Of a stretch of DNA of 64,000 nucleotides, positions 18,396 to 26,934 are shown in pieces. Within the stretch, counting starts at the first letter, position 1, and every line of letters starts with the position of its first letter. Made by a program: the position numbers and the translations under genes. The stretch is taken from assembly GCA_029260515.1 (NCBI GenBank), contig JAJDDC010000063.1, forward strand, positions 62,001-126,000, written 5' to 3'. The stretch is from Phycisphaerales bacterium (GTDB lineage: Bacteria > Planctomycetota > Phycisphaerae > Phycisphaerales > UBA1924). The notes under the pieces were generated by a model, which was not told the DNA's origin, searched no databases, and saw nothing but the letters and a program-made list of their open reading frames with translations.

Positions 18396-18733
18396 CTCGA
18401 CGCCGACCCTCGGGTCATTCCTCTTCCGGGCCCCGGGGGCCCCGGACATGTCAATCGGGGATCGCGGGACGCATCGCCAGCGGGATCCGAACACCCCGCG
18501 CCGACGCCCACGGGGACCCCGGCACGGGCTACTACGAGCCAGCCCCGCGGGTGTTCACGCCCGCGGGTGCTCTCGAGATGAATGGGATCCGTCCCACCGG
18601 CGCAGGCCCCCGGGACCTCCCAGCCCCGACGCCCCGCCCAGATTCGCCCAGAGTCTAGATGCCCCTCACGCCCCCGTCCTCGCGGGCCGGTCTTCGCCCG
18701 CCCGTCCCCGGGCGGACGGGCGGGGGCCGGGTA
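18396..18733. other. Non-coding stretch with GC-rich palindromes in the EPS operon
   Basis: About 340 bases between the Wza-like gene and exosortase. I see no credible gene. It holds several GC-rich inverted repeats: CGCCCGTCC/GGACGGGCG just past the Wza-like stop (about 18707-18729), two copies of CCCGCGGG at 18544-18551 and 18560-18567 that can pair, and a GGGCCCC/GGGGCCC element near 18429-18446. None is followed by a T-tract on the minus strand, so they look more like attenuator or mRNA-stabilising structures than strong terminators. Confidence 0.5.
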
Positions 18734-20329
18734 TCAGCGGGTGCTGCCGGGCGGGATACCGAAGACGTCGTTGCCGAAGTTCCTGTCGAGCAGGAAACCG
18801 AACCCGTAGGTGGTCCGGAAGCCGTTGCGGATGATCGCCAGGGGCGTCGCCCAGAAGTTCGTCCCCACGTTGATCTGGTCGTTGGGCTTGAGGTAGATGT
18901 CCGGCTGCGTGCCCTCGGCGATCGCACGCATGTCGAGCATGATCGTCGCCTGCTGGTCCGAGCCCACCATCCGCGTCAGATCGACGCGCTCGGGGATCGC
19001 GATCGCGTTGTACCCGCCGGCCGCGGTGATGGCACGTTTGATCGTCAGCCCGCCCAGGGCCGGGAGCTGGTACACGCCGGGACGCGCCACCTCGCCGTCG
19101 ATGTAGATGTTGCCCTGCGCCGGCGGCGGCACGCGGACGATGTCGCCCGACCGCACCACGATGTTGTACCTGGCGTCGCCCGAGACCAAAGGCCTGACGG
19201 GCACGCGGATCACGCGCTGCGTCATCAGCCGCCCCGCCTCGCGGAGGAACCTCGACTCTTCGGTGTCCGGAGCGTCGCCCCGCGTCGGCGCCGGCGCTGG
19301 AACGCCCGCGGGCGTCTGCGCCAGCACCCATTGCCCGTTGACGAAGATCCAGCGCGTCGCGATGCCGTCCTGCGTGTTGCCGACCGAGGGCTGCGGCGCC
19401 GCGGGCTGCACGCCCGCGTCGGGGTTGATCAGATCAACCAGCGGCTCGCGCTCGGGCTCGGCCTCGGGCTGCATCCCGGGAAGCAGGACCGAGCCGTAGC
19501 CCGCGTCCGGCCCGCCCACCAGGCCCGGCGCGGGCTGGCTCAAATCGTCGATGATGTCCAGGATGTCGTCGCCCTCGGGCGGCGGGTTCTGCGAGCCCGG
19601 GCCGGGCGCCTCGCGCTCCTGGCCGTTCTCGGGCGCGATGCCCGCGGCCTCGCTCGTCAGCGGGACCTGACGGATGACGAAGACCTCGTCGATGTTCTCG
19701 TTCACGCCGCCCGCCGCCGCCAGTGCCTCGAGCAGGCGGTAGTCGGACGCGGGGATGAAGTACGGGCCCGGCGCCGCGACTGCGCCCATCACGTTGAAGG
19801 TCGCGTTGCGCCGCTGGCGCACCACCACCGACACGTCGGGGTTGCGCACGATGTCCTGCATCCGCTCGGCGATCGCCTCGGCGACCTCCGTCTCCGTCAG
19901 CCCGTTCACCCAGATGCGACCGAGCTGCGGGACCTGGATGTACCCGTTCTGGTCCACCACCCGCGGCAGGTTCTCGGCCTGCCCCCGGATGATCAGGTCG
20001 AAGATCGTCAGCTCGAGCTGGTCGCCCGCGCCCACGCGGTACACCTCGGACTCGGGCAGCAGGTCGCGGGCCGAGATGCTGCTCGTCTCCACGAACTCCG
20101 TCTCGGGCTCCTCGATCGTCGCGATGTGCTCCAGGATCGGCACCTTCGTGGGCGTGTGCTCCCAACGCCCGACGACGCTCGGGTCCATGAACGAGTCCCA
20201 GTGCGAGCACCCGGACGCGCCGGCGAGCATCGCCGCACAAAGCGCCACACCCGCGACGCCCGGGACCACCCGCCTCGCGGCGCGATGGGCCCGCCCGGTC
20301 TCTGTCGTTGTTGCCTCGACCTGCGACAC
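18734..20329 (-). CDS. Wza-like polysaccharide export lipoprotein
   Basis: A 531-residue protein, predicted to form the outer-membrane/periplasmic channel for EPS export. The signal peptide ends in the lipobox LAGASGC, with C41 lipidated. A poly_export domain begins near residue 95 (YRVGAGDQLELTIFD) and includes VDQNGYIQVPQLGRIWVNG and VVRQRRNATFNVMGAVAAPG (first SLBB). A long Pro/Glu/Gly-rich insert (about 240-360) separates this from a second SLBB domain (GDIVRVPPPAQGNIYIDGEV onward). The insert is unusual for Wza and probably disordered. It is the first gene of the EPS block and should work with the Wzc-like protein. Confidence 0.9.
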   Translation of the reverse strand: MSQVEATTTETGRAHRAARRVVPGVAGVALCAAMLAGASGCSHWDSFMDPSVVGRWEHTPTKVPILEHIATIEEPETEFVETSSISARDLLPESEVYRVGAGDQLELTIFDLIIRGQAENLPRVVDQNGYIQVPQLGRIWVNGLTETEVAEAIAERMQDIVRNPDVSVVVRQRRNATFNVMGAVAAPGPYFIPASDYRLLEALAAAGGVNENIDEVFVIRQVPLTSEAAGIAPENGQEREAPGPGSQNPPPEGDDILDIIDDLSQPAPGLVGGPDAGYGSVLLPGMQPEAEPEREPLVDLINPDAGVQPAAPQPSVGNTQDGIATRWIFVNGQWVLAQTPAGVPAPAPTRGDAPDTEESRFLREAGRLMTQRVIRVPVRPLVSGDARYNIVVRSGDIVRVPPPAQGNIYIDGEVARPGVYQLPALGGLTIKRAITAAGGYNAIAIPERVDLTRMVGSDQQATIMLDMRAIAEGTQPDIYLKPNDQINVGTNFWATPLAIIRNGFRTTYGFGFLLDRNFGNDVFGIPPGSTR

Positions 20330-20617
20330 GGCGTGACTCCTCTGCCCGGCTCACACCCCGATGCGGGGCGGTCGCCAACTCTGGCTCTATCTCTTCTGGG
20401 CCGCGATCCGGCCCCTTCGGTGTCGGCTCATCGGTCGTTCTTGGACCCCGATTGAAGAAACACACCCCTATTCGGGCCAAAGGCCGCGTTCTTCTCGGAT
20501 GGACCTCTCGTACGACGCGGGCCGCCGGGCGTTCGCATCCTGTTGCATTCGACGCATCCCGTTGGCCGACAATACCCTGCGCCGTAAACCGGCGCCCGCC
20601 TACGATCCCGAGCCCAC
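20330..20617. promoter_or_regulatory. Divergent regulatory region between the Wza-like gene and lipA
   Basis: A 288-base region with no gene. It must hold the promoter of the 17-kb EPS block (minus) and that of lipA (plus). A motif at 20457-20481 (minus strand: TTTGGCCC, GAATAGGGGTGTG) recurs upstream of the genes starting at 28421 and 32680 in the same orientation and at a similar distance. No clean -35/-10 pair stands out for lipA. Confidence 0.5.
20457..20481 (-). promoter_or_regulatory. Conserved upstream motif, copy A
   Basis: Minus-strand sequence TTTGGCCC then GAATAGGGGTGTGTTTC, 128 bases upstream of the Wza-like start. It resembles copies at 28525-28549 and 32519-32546. It may be a promoter or regulator site shared by envelope genes; this is inferred only from recurrence. 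Confidence 0.4.
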
Positions 20618-21685
20618 ATGTCCACAGCCCCGTCCAAGCCCTCGCACACCGCCCTGACTCGCACCCTGGCGAGGCACCCGAGGCCCCTGGGCGGCGACCC
20701 GGTGCGCAATTCCCGCGCCTCGGTCTCGCTCACCCCGATGATCCTCGACAACGCGGGCGAGCCCCACCAGCTGGCGATCAAAAGGAAGCCCCCGTGGCTC
20801 CGGGCCAGGGTCCCCGGGGGCGAGGCCTTCCTCGAGACCCGCCGCAATGTCCACGCCCACAAACTCCACACCGTCTGCGAGGAGGCCGCCTGCCCCAACA
20901 TGGGCGAGTGCTGGGCCAGGGGCGTCGCCACAATCATGATCCTGGGCGACACGTGCACCCGCAACTGCGGCTTCTGCAACGTCAAGACCGGCAAACCGCC
21001 CACGACCGACCTCGACGAACCCAGGCGGGTCGCCGACTCGCTCCGCGGCTCGGGCCTCAGGCACATCGTCATCACGTCGGTTGATCGCGACGACCTGCCC
21101 GACGGCGGCGCCGCGATCTGGGCCGAGACGATCCACCGCGTCCGCGACGCGTGCCCGGACATGTCCCTGGAGGTCCTCATCGGGGACTTCAAGGGCGACG
21201 AGGCGGCCCTGCAGATGGTCATCGACGCGGCGCCGACGATCATCGCCCACAACATGGAGACGGTCCGGCGCTGCCACCCCGCCGTCCGACCCGCCGCCCG
21301 CTACGAACGCTCGATCGAGCTGCTCCGCCGCCTCAAGGCCCAGGGCGCGATCGCCAAGACGGGCATCATGGTCGGCATCGGTGAACGCGAGCACGAGGTC
21401 GGCCAGCTGTTCGAGGACCTCGTCGCCAAGACCAGCGCCCACGACGGCCAGAGGGATCCCGGCGACGCGAGCCGCGGCGACCCCGTGGACATCATCACTA
21501 TCGGCCAATACCTCCAGCCCACCCGCAACCACCTGCCCATCGAACGCTGGGTCCACCCCGACGAGTTCGCGCGGTACGTCGCCGCGGGCCAGGGCGCGGG
21601 GATCAAGGTGGTCAAGTCGGGCCCGCTGGTCCGTTCGAGCTACCTCGCCGACGAGCAGGCGGACGCGCTGGCGCTGCTCGCCTAG
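20618..21685 (+). CDS. lipA: Lipoyl synthase
   Basis: A 355-residue radical-SAM enzyme that inserts two sulfurs into protein-bound octanoyl groups to make lipoate for 2-oxoacid dehydrogenases and the glycine cleavage system. The auxiliary cluster Cys are C87, C92 and C98 in CEEAACPNMGEC, the radical-SAM Cys are C113, C117 and C120 in CTRNCGFC, and the C-terminal RSSY that ligates the auxiliary cluster is present. GGAAIWAETI and the EVLIGDF motif fit the family. A short hydrophilic insert (about residues 270-287, rich in Asp/Gly/Arg) is lineage-specific. No lipB is adjacent. Confidence 0.97.
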   Translation: MSTAPSKPSHTALTRTLARHPRPLGGDPVRNSRASVSLTPMILDNAGEPHQLAIKRKPPWLRARVPGGEAFLETRRNVHAHKLHTVCEEAACPNMGECWARGVATIMILGDTCTRNCGFCNVKTGKPPTTDLDEPRRVADSLRGSGLRHIVITSVDRDDLPDGGAAIWAETIHRVRDACPDMSLEVLIGDFKGDEAALQMVIDAAPTIIAHNMETVRRCHPAVRPAARYERSIELLRRLKAQGAIAKTGIMVGIGEREHEVGQLFEDLVAKTSAHDGQRDPGDASRGDPVDIITIGQYLQPTRNHLPIERWVHPDEFARYVAAGQGAGIKVVKSGPLVRSSYLADEQADALALLA

Positions 21686-21704
21686 AGACCGGCGTCGGTC
21701 TTCC
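21686..21704 (+). terminator. Possible weak terminator after lipA
   Basis: A 6-bp stem, AGACCG/CGGTCT with loop GCGT, directly after the lipA stop and followed by TTCC. It is short, with a poor T-tract, and lies in the 36-base gap before the convergent S41 gene. Confidence 0.3.
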
Positions 21705-21721
21705 AGCTTCAGTTCTTCGGC

Positions 21722-22792
21722 TCACTCGTCCAACGCATCGCGGAGCGCGTCGGCCAGGTCGCGGAGGGACTGTTGGTCTTCCTCGCGCCCGAGCGTCATC
21801 GCGTGCTCGACCGCCAGGAGGTGCGCCCGGGTCGCCGCCCCGTCCTCGTCGCATTCGACGTCGATCGGGACGCCCTCGCCCTCCCAATCCCCGCCGGTCA
21901 CGGCGTCCTCGCGGCGCGACGTCGGGCAGAACATCACGAAGTTCTCGATCAGCGGGAAGATGTAGCCCGCGTGCGCGCCGCCGCTGGTCCGTGCCCCGAC
22001 CGTCGTCGCCCGCCCCTGCGAGCGCAGGAAGTACGCCAGCGCCTCGGCGGCCGATCTCGTGTTCGCGCCCACCACGCAGAACACCGGCGCAGACGCGATC
22101 CGCCGCCCCGGCGCCCCGGGGTCCGTCTCGACCCGTGTCGTCTCGCCCGTCAGCCGGTCGTGTGCGGTCGCGAGCAGGACCGGCTCGGGGGCGTCGAAGA
22201 AGTACGAGGCCAGCAGGGCGACCATCGCGGCGTCGCCCCCCCAGTTGGCCCGCAGGTCGATGACGACCGCGTCGCAGTCGGCGAGCAGCTCGACCGCCGC
22301 CCTGGTCTTCTCGCCGGAGTGCGTCGCCGAGAAGAACTCGTCGTACCGGAGTAGGCCCACGTTCCCCTCGAGGCGTTCGACCCGCGTGAATCCGAGGTTC
22401 GCGCGGGCGGCCCGCGGGTCGGGCGACGCGGCGGGTTGCTCGGTTTCCCCGGCGCCCGGCGGGTTTGCGCGCAGGTCCCGGTACATCCCCGGGTGGTACG
22501 CGACGGCGAAGTGCTTGTCCTCCGTGATCTCGCGCAGGTCGCGCTGCAGCGCGGGGCCGATCTCGCCGAGCGCGATCCCCTCGTACGCGCCCTCCTCCAG
22601 GCGGCGTTCGAGCTCCAGCGCCGCCCGCTCCGCCCGCTCGGGCAAGACGTACCTCGTGCGCAGCATGTCCGTCACAGAGTGCACCAGGTCGGCGTGGTCC
22701 TGGCCCGACGCCGTCGTGCCCAGCGAGAGCGCCGCGGCCACCACGAACACGCTCGCCCGGCCCCGATCGCGTGCGAACACTTTCGTGCTCAC
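21722..22792 (-). CDS. S41-family peptidase, IRBP-like, third of a tandem trio (short form)
   Basis: A 356-residue secreted protein with a signal peptide at residues 1-29 cleaved after TTASG. It has the IRBP-type S41 layout: an N-terminal helical domain with the DLREITEDKHFAV turn, then the protease core. The core includes VVIDLRANWGGDAAMV, NTRSAAEALAYFL with the presumed nucleophilic Ser, and RTSGGAHAGYIFP. Unlike its two neighbours it lacks the C-terminal 90-residue beta domain. The GTG start overlaps the stop of the preceding paralogue (GTGA). The substrate is unknown. Confidence 0.85.
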   Translation of the reverse strand: MSTKVFARDRGRASVFVVAAALSLGTTASGQDHADLVHSVTDMLRTRYVLPERAERAALELERRLEEGAYEGIALGEIGPALQRDLREITEDKHFAVAYHPGMYRDLRANPPGAGETEQPAASPDPRAARANLGFTRVERLEGNVGLLRYDEFFSATHSGEKTRAAVELLADCDAVVIDLRANWGGDAAMVALLASYFFDAPEPVLLATAHDRLTGETTRVETDPGAPGRRIASAPVFCVVGANTRSAAEALAYFLRSQGRATTVGARTSGGAHAGYIFPLIENFVMFCPTSRREDAVTGGDWEGEGVPIDVECDEDGAATRAHLLAVEHAMTLGREEDQQSLRDLADALRDALDE

Positions 22793-24162
22793 CCGTCCTC
22801 CCGCGCGTTGTAGTCCTCGCGCCCTTGCTGGTAGTGGCCGCGCACGCCGGCGACCCGCCCGGTCCCGTCGCGTTCGACACCCAGGCGGAACCCGGGCACG
22901 CCCTCGATCAAGAACGAGTCCTCCGATATCGCGATCATCCGTCTCCACCCGCCGCTCGCCGCGTTGCGCGTGTACCACAGCTCGCCCTCGCGGAACTCGA
23001 TGACCCGCTCGCCGTAGTCGCCGGCGTACTCGCGGAGCAGCGCGGGGTCGAGCTTGAGCGGGTCCAACTCGGCGCGGGTCGCCGCGACCGTCCATTCCAG
23101 ATCCTCGCGTCGCCACTCCTCGGCGGTCTCGAGCAACCCCTCGAGCGCCATCAGATGGGCACGCTCCAGCGCCCGGGGCGCCGCGCACTCGACGTCAACC
23201 GGCACGCCCTTGCCCTCCCAGTTGGTCCCGGTGATCGGGTTGATCGCACGCCCCGTCGGCAGGAACATGGTGAACCCGTTGACGAGCGGGAACATGTCGC
23301 CCGGGTGCGCGCCGCCGCCCGTTACCTCGCCGACGATCGTCGCCCGTTCCCGGGCGTAGAGGTTGTACGCGAACTCCTCGGCCGCGCTGAAAGTGTACCC
23401 GCTCGTCAGCAGAAACAGGGGTGTGTCCGCCATCCGCTTGCCGGGGAGTTCTTCGAAAGTGAAGTACTCCTCGGTGGTGTCCGTGGGCCGGAAGTACAGC
23501 GAGTTGAGGTGCGTCGGCGGGGTCGCGGGGAAGAAGTACGAGCTGATCAGCTGGACCATGCCGGGGCTGCCCCCGCCGTTCTGGCGCAGATCGATGATGA
23601 CCGCGTCGCAGTTTGCCAGGAACGCCATCGCCGCGTGCGCGGTCGGGGCAGCGGCCTGGTCGTCGCTGAACATGTTGAGCTTCAGATACCCGATGTTGCC
23701 CGCGAGGTGCTCGACGCGCTTGAAGCCGAAGTTGCTCGCCGCGTTCTGGCGGAGGATCATGTTCGGCGGCGGCCCGTCATGCTCTTCACCCTCCGCGCTC
23801 GTCAGGAACGCGAACGCGTTCGGGTCCAGGCGGACAGAGAAGTGAAGGTCGTTGCTCACGTCCCGGAGATCGGCGGTGATCGCCTGGGCTAGCCCGATCG
23901 CGTCGAGCCCGCCGTACCCCCCGCTCCCGAGCCGTTCTTCGAGCCGCGCCGCGCACCGCTCGGCCACATCCGGGAAAACATAGTTCTCCACGACTGCCTC
24001 GCGGACCGTGCCGACCAGCGCCTCGGCATCGACCACGAGATCACCCGCGTCGCGGGCGGCCCCCCGCGCCGGCTGGGCCAGCGCCGATCCCGTCCCGGCG
24101 CCGAGCAGGAGCATCCCCGCCAGCGCCACGCCACCAACCGTCGCCCGCCCGCGCATCTGCAT
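22789..24162 (-). CDS. S41-family peptidase, IRBP-like, second of a tandem trio
   Basis: A 457-residue protein, start at 24162 with GGGAG upstream. The signal peptide ends near residue 29 (SALAQ). Motifs: DLHFSVRLD, AVIIDLRQNGGGSPGMVQL, TSGYTFSAAEEFAYNL with the presumed nucleophilic Ser, EVTGGGAHPGDMF and the closing NWEGKGVPVDVE. The last 85 residues (YAGDYGERVIEFREGELWY onward) form a small beta-rich domain of the kind found behind S41 and beta-lactamase-like serine enzymes. It is close in sequence to the 24324-25631 gene, which points to local duplication. A preceding AT-richer stretch (24270-24300) may hold a promoter. Confidence 0.88.
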   Translation of the reverse strand: MQMRGRATVGGVALAGMLLLGAGTGSALAQPARGAARDAGDLVVDAEALVGTVREAVVENYVFPDVAERCAARLEERLGSGGYGGLDAIGLAQAITADLRDVSNDLHFSVRLDPNAFAFLTSAEGEEHDGPPPNMILRQNAASNFGFKRVEHLAGNIGYLKLNMFSDDQAAAPTAHAAMAFLANCDAVIIDLRQNGGGSPGMVQLISSYFFPATPPTHLNSLYFRPTDTTEEYFTFEELPGKRMADTPLFLLTSGYTFSAAEEFAYNLYARERATIVGEVTGGGAHPGDMFPLVNGFTMFLPTGRAINPITGTNWEGKGVPVDVECAAPRALERAHLMALEGLLETAEEWRREDLEWTVAATRAELDPLKLDPALLREYAGDYGERVIEFREGELWYTRNAASGGWRRMIAISEDSFLIEGVPGFRLGVERDGTGRVAGVRGHYQQGREDYNAREDG

Positions 24163-24323
24163 GCTGTTCTCCCAATCCCAGATTCGGCCGCCCGGCGCAC
24201 GCCGCGACGCGGCGGCGACCACGTGGGTCCGCACCGTCCCTGATGCGCCCACGCCCCGTCTCTGTCCTTAATTTTCAGGAATACTATATGCTTGGAAACA
24301 ACGAGGTGTCCCGCCCGGCGGGC

Positions 24324-25631
24324 TCAGCCTTCACGGGCGCTGTAGTCGGGTCCGCGCACTTTGTAGTGCCCAGTGACGCCGGTGACGGCGCCGTCGTCGC
24401 CACGCTCGAAGACGAGCTTGAAATCACTGATGCCATCGAGAACGAACGTGTCCTCTCCGATGCACACGAGCTTCCGCCACGTGCCCCCGGCGTTCTCGCG
24501 CATGTACCACAAGCCGCCGTCGCGAACCGCGACCAGGCGCTCGCCGTAGGCGCCCGCGATCTCGAGCATCTTGTCCTCGCTGATCGGGAGGCCGCCGTTC
24601 TTCGCCTGCAGCGCGACCATCGCCCAGGCGGCCTGCTCGTCCTTGCCCTGTTCGCCCGAGGCGGCCATGTGCTCGAGCGCCTGCGCGATCGCGATGTCAA
24701 GCGCCTCCTCGGCCGGCGCTTCGACGTCGGGCGCCACGCCCTTGCCCTCCCAGTTGTCGCCCGTGATCGGGTTGATCGCGCGCCCGACAGGGATCATGGC
24801 GACCAGGTCGTGGTCGCCGACCATGAAGCCATTGACCGGGTGCGCGCCCCCGCCCGTGGTCTCGCCTATCAGCGTCGCACGCTTGCGGGTCTTGAGGTTG
24901 TACGCGAACTCCTCGCCGCCCGAGAAGGTGTAGCTGCTGGTGAGCACCCATATCGGTGTCTCGGGCATCGCTTCCGACTCGAGGATCTCGGGCTGCGTCC
25001 AGAACTCGGTCGTCTCGTCGGTCGGGCGGAAGTACAGGCTGTTGAGGTGCACGGGCTCGTCGGGGTCGAACAAGTACGAGCAGACGACCTGTATCGTGCC
25101 CGGATCGCCCCCGCCGTTCTTGCGGAGGTCGAAGATCAGCGCGTCCGAGCCCTGCAGAAGTTTCATCGCCGCGTGCACGGTCGGCTCGGCCAGCCCGCGT
25201 GGCGCGAACCCGCGGAGGTCCACGTACCCGATGTTCCCGTCGAGGCGCTCGACCTTGTTGAAGCCGAACGGGCTCGTGGGCACGTTCCTCGGCGTCGGCG
25301 CCGACTCGCTCTCGGTTCTGGGAGGCGCGGGGCGTACACCGAAGTGCCGGTCCTTCGTGAACTCCCGCAGGTCCGTCGAGAGCCGCTGGGCGAGTTCCAT
25401 GTCCGCGAGTCCGTCGTAGGCGCCCTGCCCGAGGTTGTCCTCGAGCATCGCCGCCGCGGCCTCGCCCTTGTCGGGGAAGACATAGTTCTCACGGATCGCC
25501 TGGGCGAGTTCCTCAACAAGGGCCGATACGTCCGGCTTGGGTACGATCGGTGACGCGAACGCCGCCGCCACGCCCAGCGCCAGCATCCCGACACCCATCC
25601 CGCACCGGGCCAGCACTCGCTTCGCGTTCAT
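24324..25631 (-). CDS. S41-family peptidase, IRBP-like, first of a tandem trio
   Basis: A 435-residue secreted protein. Of two adjacent ATG codons, the one at 25631 has better spacing from AGGAG. A signal peptide of about 28 residues (ends AAAFAS) precedes the S41 layout: FTKDRHFGVRP, ALIFDLRKNGGGDPGTIQV, TSSYTFSGGEEFAYNL with the presumed nucleophilic Ser, ETTGGGAHPVNGF and NWEGKGVAPDVEAP. The C-terminal beta domain (GAYGERLVAVRDGGLWYMR) is shared with the second gene of the trio. Function is presumably degradation of an extracellular or periplasmic substrate. Confidence 0.88.
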   Translation of the reverse strand: MNAKRVLARCGMGVGMLALGVAAAFASPIVPKPDVSALVEELAQAIRENYVFPDKGEAAAAMLEDNLGQGAYDGLADMELAQRLSTDLREFTKDRHFGVRPAPPRTESESAPTPRNVPTSPFGFNKVERLDGNIGYVDLRGFAPRGLAEPTVHAAMKLLQGSDALIFDLRKNGGGDPGTIQVVCSYLFDPDEPVHLNSLYFRPTDETTEFWTQPEILESEAMPETPIWVLTSSYTFSGGEEFAYNLKTRKRATLIGETTGGGAHPVNGFMVGDHDLVAMIPVGRAINPITGDNWEGKGVAPDVEAPAEEALDIAIAQALEHMAASGEQGKDEQAAWAMVALQAKNGGLPISEDKMLEIAGAYGERLVAVRDGGLWYMRENAGGTWRKLVCIGEDTFVLDGISDFKLVFERGDDGAVTGVTGHYKVRGPDYSAREG

Positions 25632-25816
25632 CATCGTCTCCTGGCCGCCCGGGCGGCGATCGTTTGGACGCCGGGCGCCCTTCCTCGTCGAGCATGGATG
25701 CGCCCCGCCCCCAGCTCCGTCACATATCCGCGACCCCACCCGACCCGGGGGGTGCGGGCGCCGCTTTCGAGGCGGCATGCATTCGCCTTGTACCTACACT
25801 GTGCCTCGGAGGATCC

Positions 25817-26482
25817 ATGACCCCGGGCCAGGTCGTCGAACTCGTCCAGCAGATCGAGGTCAAGGACCTCTCGACCGCCGCCCACACCTGGCGGGTGGTG
25901 CTCTACACGCGGGCGGTCTTCGAGGAACTGGGCTCCTCGGGCGCCGAGATCACCGCCCTCACCCAGGGCGCCGCCCTGCACGACATCGGCAAGCTCGACA
26001 TACCAGACCACATCCTCCAGAAGCCCGCCAAGCTCACCGACGACGAGTTCGAGATCATCAAGATCCACCCGGTCTCCGGGTACGCCCGGCTCCTGCAGAT
26101 GGGCGTCGAGGACGACGCGGTGCTCGACCTCGTCCGCTACCACCACGAACGCTGGGACGGCAAGGGCTACCCCTTCGGCCTCGCCGGCGAGGACATCCCC
26201 TCGGCCGCCCGTTTCTTCGCCGTCATCGACAGCTTCGACGCGATGACCTCCGTCCGCCCGTACCGCAAGGAGGTCGGCGCCGAGGCGGGCGACCGGGCGA
26301 TCGCCCAGCTCGAGCAGGGCGCCGGCTCGCAATACGACCCCGAGTGCGTCGAGATGTTCACCCACCTCTACCGCTCGGGCGAGCTTGACTACATCCTGCA
26401 CCACTTCAACGACACGGTACCGCTGCCGAGCTTCGGCGTGAACGAGGTCGAACGCCTCCGCGCCGAGATCAAGGGCGAGTGA
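25817..26482 (+). CDS. Stand-alone HD-GYP-type phosphohydrolase domain protein
   Basis: A 221-residue cytoplasmic protein whose start is fixed by a perfect GGAGGATCCATG. It contains the HD motif HDIGK (55-59), then KIHPVSGYA (83-90), HH at 109-110 and the DGKGYP motif (114-119), as in HD-GYP c-di-GMP phosphodiesterases. No sensor or receiver domain is attached. It probably degrades c-di-GMP or acts as a c-di-GMP-related signalling protein; with EPS genes nearby, a role in matrix control is possible but unproven. Confidence 0.86.
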   Translation: MTPGQVVELVQQIEVKDLSTAAHTWRVVLYTRAVFEELGSSGAEITALTQGAALHDIGKLDIPDHILQKPAKLTDDEFEIIKIHPVSGYARLLQMGVEDDAVLDLVRYHHERWDGKGYPFGLAGEDIPSAARFFAVIDSFDAMTSVRPYRKEVGAEAGDRAIAQLEQGAGSQYDPECVEMFTHLYRSGELDYILHHFNDTVPLPSFGVNEVERLRAEIKGE

Positions 26483-26508
26483 TCAAGGGCGGCACAAGCC
26501 GCGACAGA

Positions 26509-26934
26509 TCACAGCACCGCCATAGTCCGAAGCAGCTTGTCCAGCTTCGCCGGTACGGGCAATACACTCAGGCGTCCCTCGCGGACCATGACGAACCCCG
26601 CGAACCGCTTGTCGCCCTTGATCGCCGCCAGCGTGACCGGGGACTCGGCCTTTCTCAGCGGCTTGAGGTCGAACACGGGCGACTTGATGTCGCCCTTGCC
26701 GTTGAGCCCGGGCTTGTTCGGGTCCTCGTACGCGGCGCTGGTAATCCGCGCGAGCCCGACGATCGCCCGCTCGTTTCCGGTGTGGTAGACGAACGCCTCG
26801 TCGCCCTTCTTGACAGCGCGGATGTGGATGCACGCGGCCGGGTTGCTCACGCCGTCCCAGACCGTGCCCTTGTCGCTCGCCAGGTCGTCGTAGCTGTAGT
26901 CGCCCGGCTCGGTTTTGAGCAGATAGGTCGTCAT
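26509..26934 (-). CDS. EVE-domain protein
   Basis: A 141-residue protein filling one EVE domain (PUA-like fold, thymocyte nuclear protein 1 family): it starts YLLKTEPGDYSYDDL, then TVWDGVSNPAACIHIRAVKKGDEAFVYHTGNERAIVGLARI, a layout almost invariant in this family. EVE proteins are thought to bind modified bases in DNA or RNA. Its ATG overlaps the aldose epimerase stop (ATGA), so the pair is co-translated although the functions seem unrelated. Confidence 0.93.
   Translation of the reverse strand: MTTYLLKTEPGDYSYDDLASDKGTVWDGVSNPAACIHIRAVKKGDEAFVYHTGNERAIVGLARITSAAYEDPNKPGLNGKGDIKSPVFDLKPLRKAESPVTLAAIKGDKRFAGFVMVREGRLSVLPVPAKLDKLLRTMAVL

Noticed and set aside
24305..24323. Terminator after the first S41 gene of the trio
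   Set aside because: The CCCGC/GCGGG stem is only 5 bp and no T-tract follows on the minus strand.
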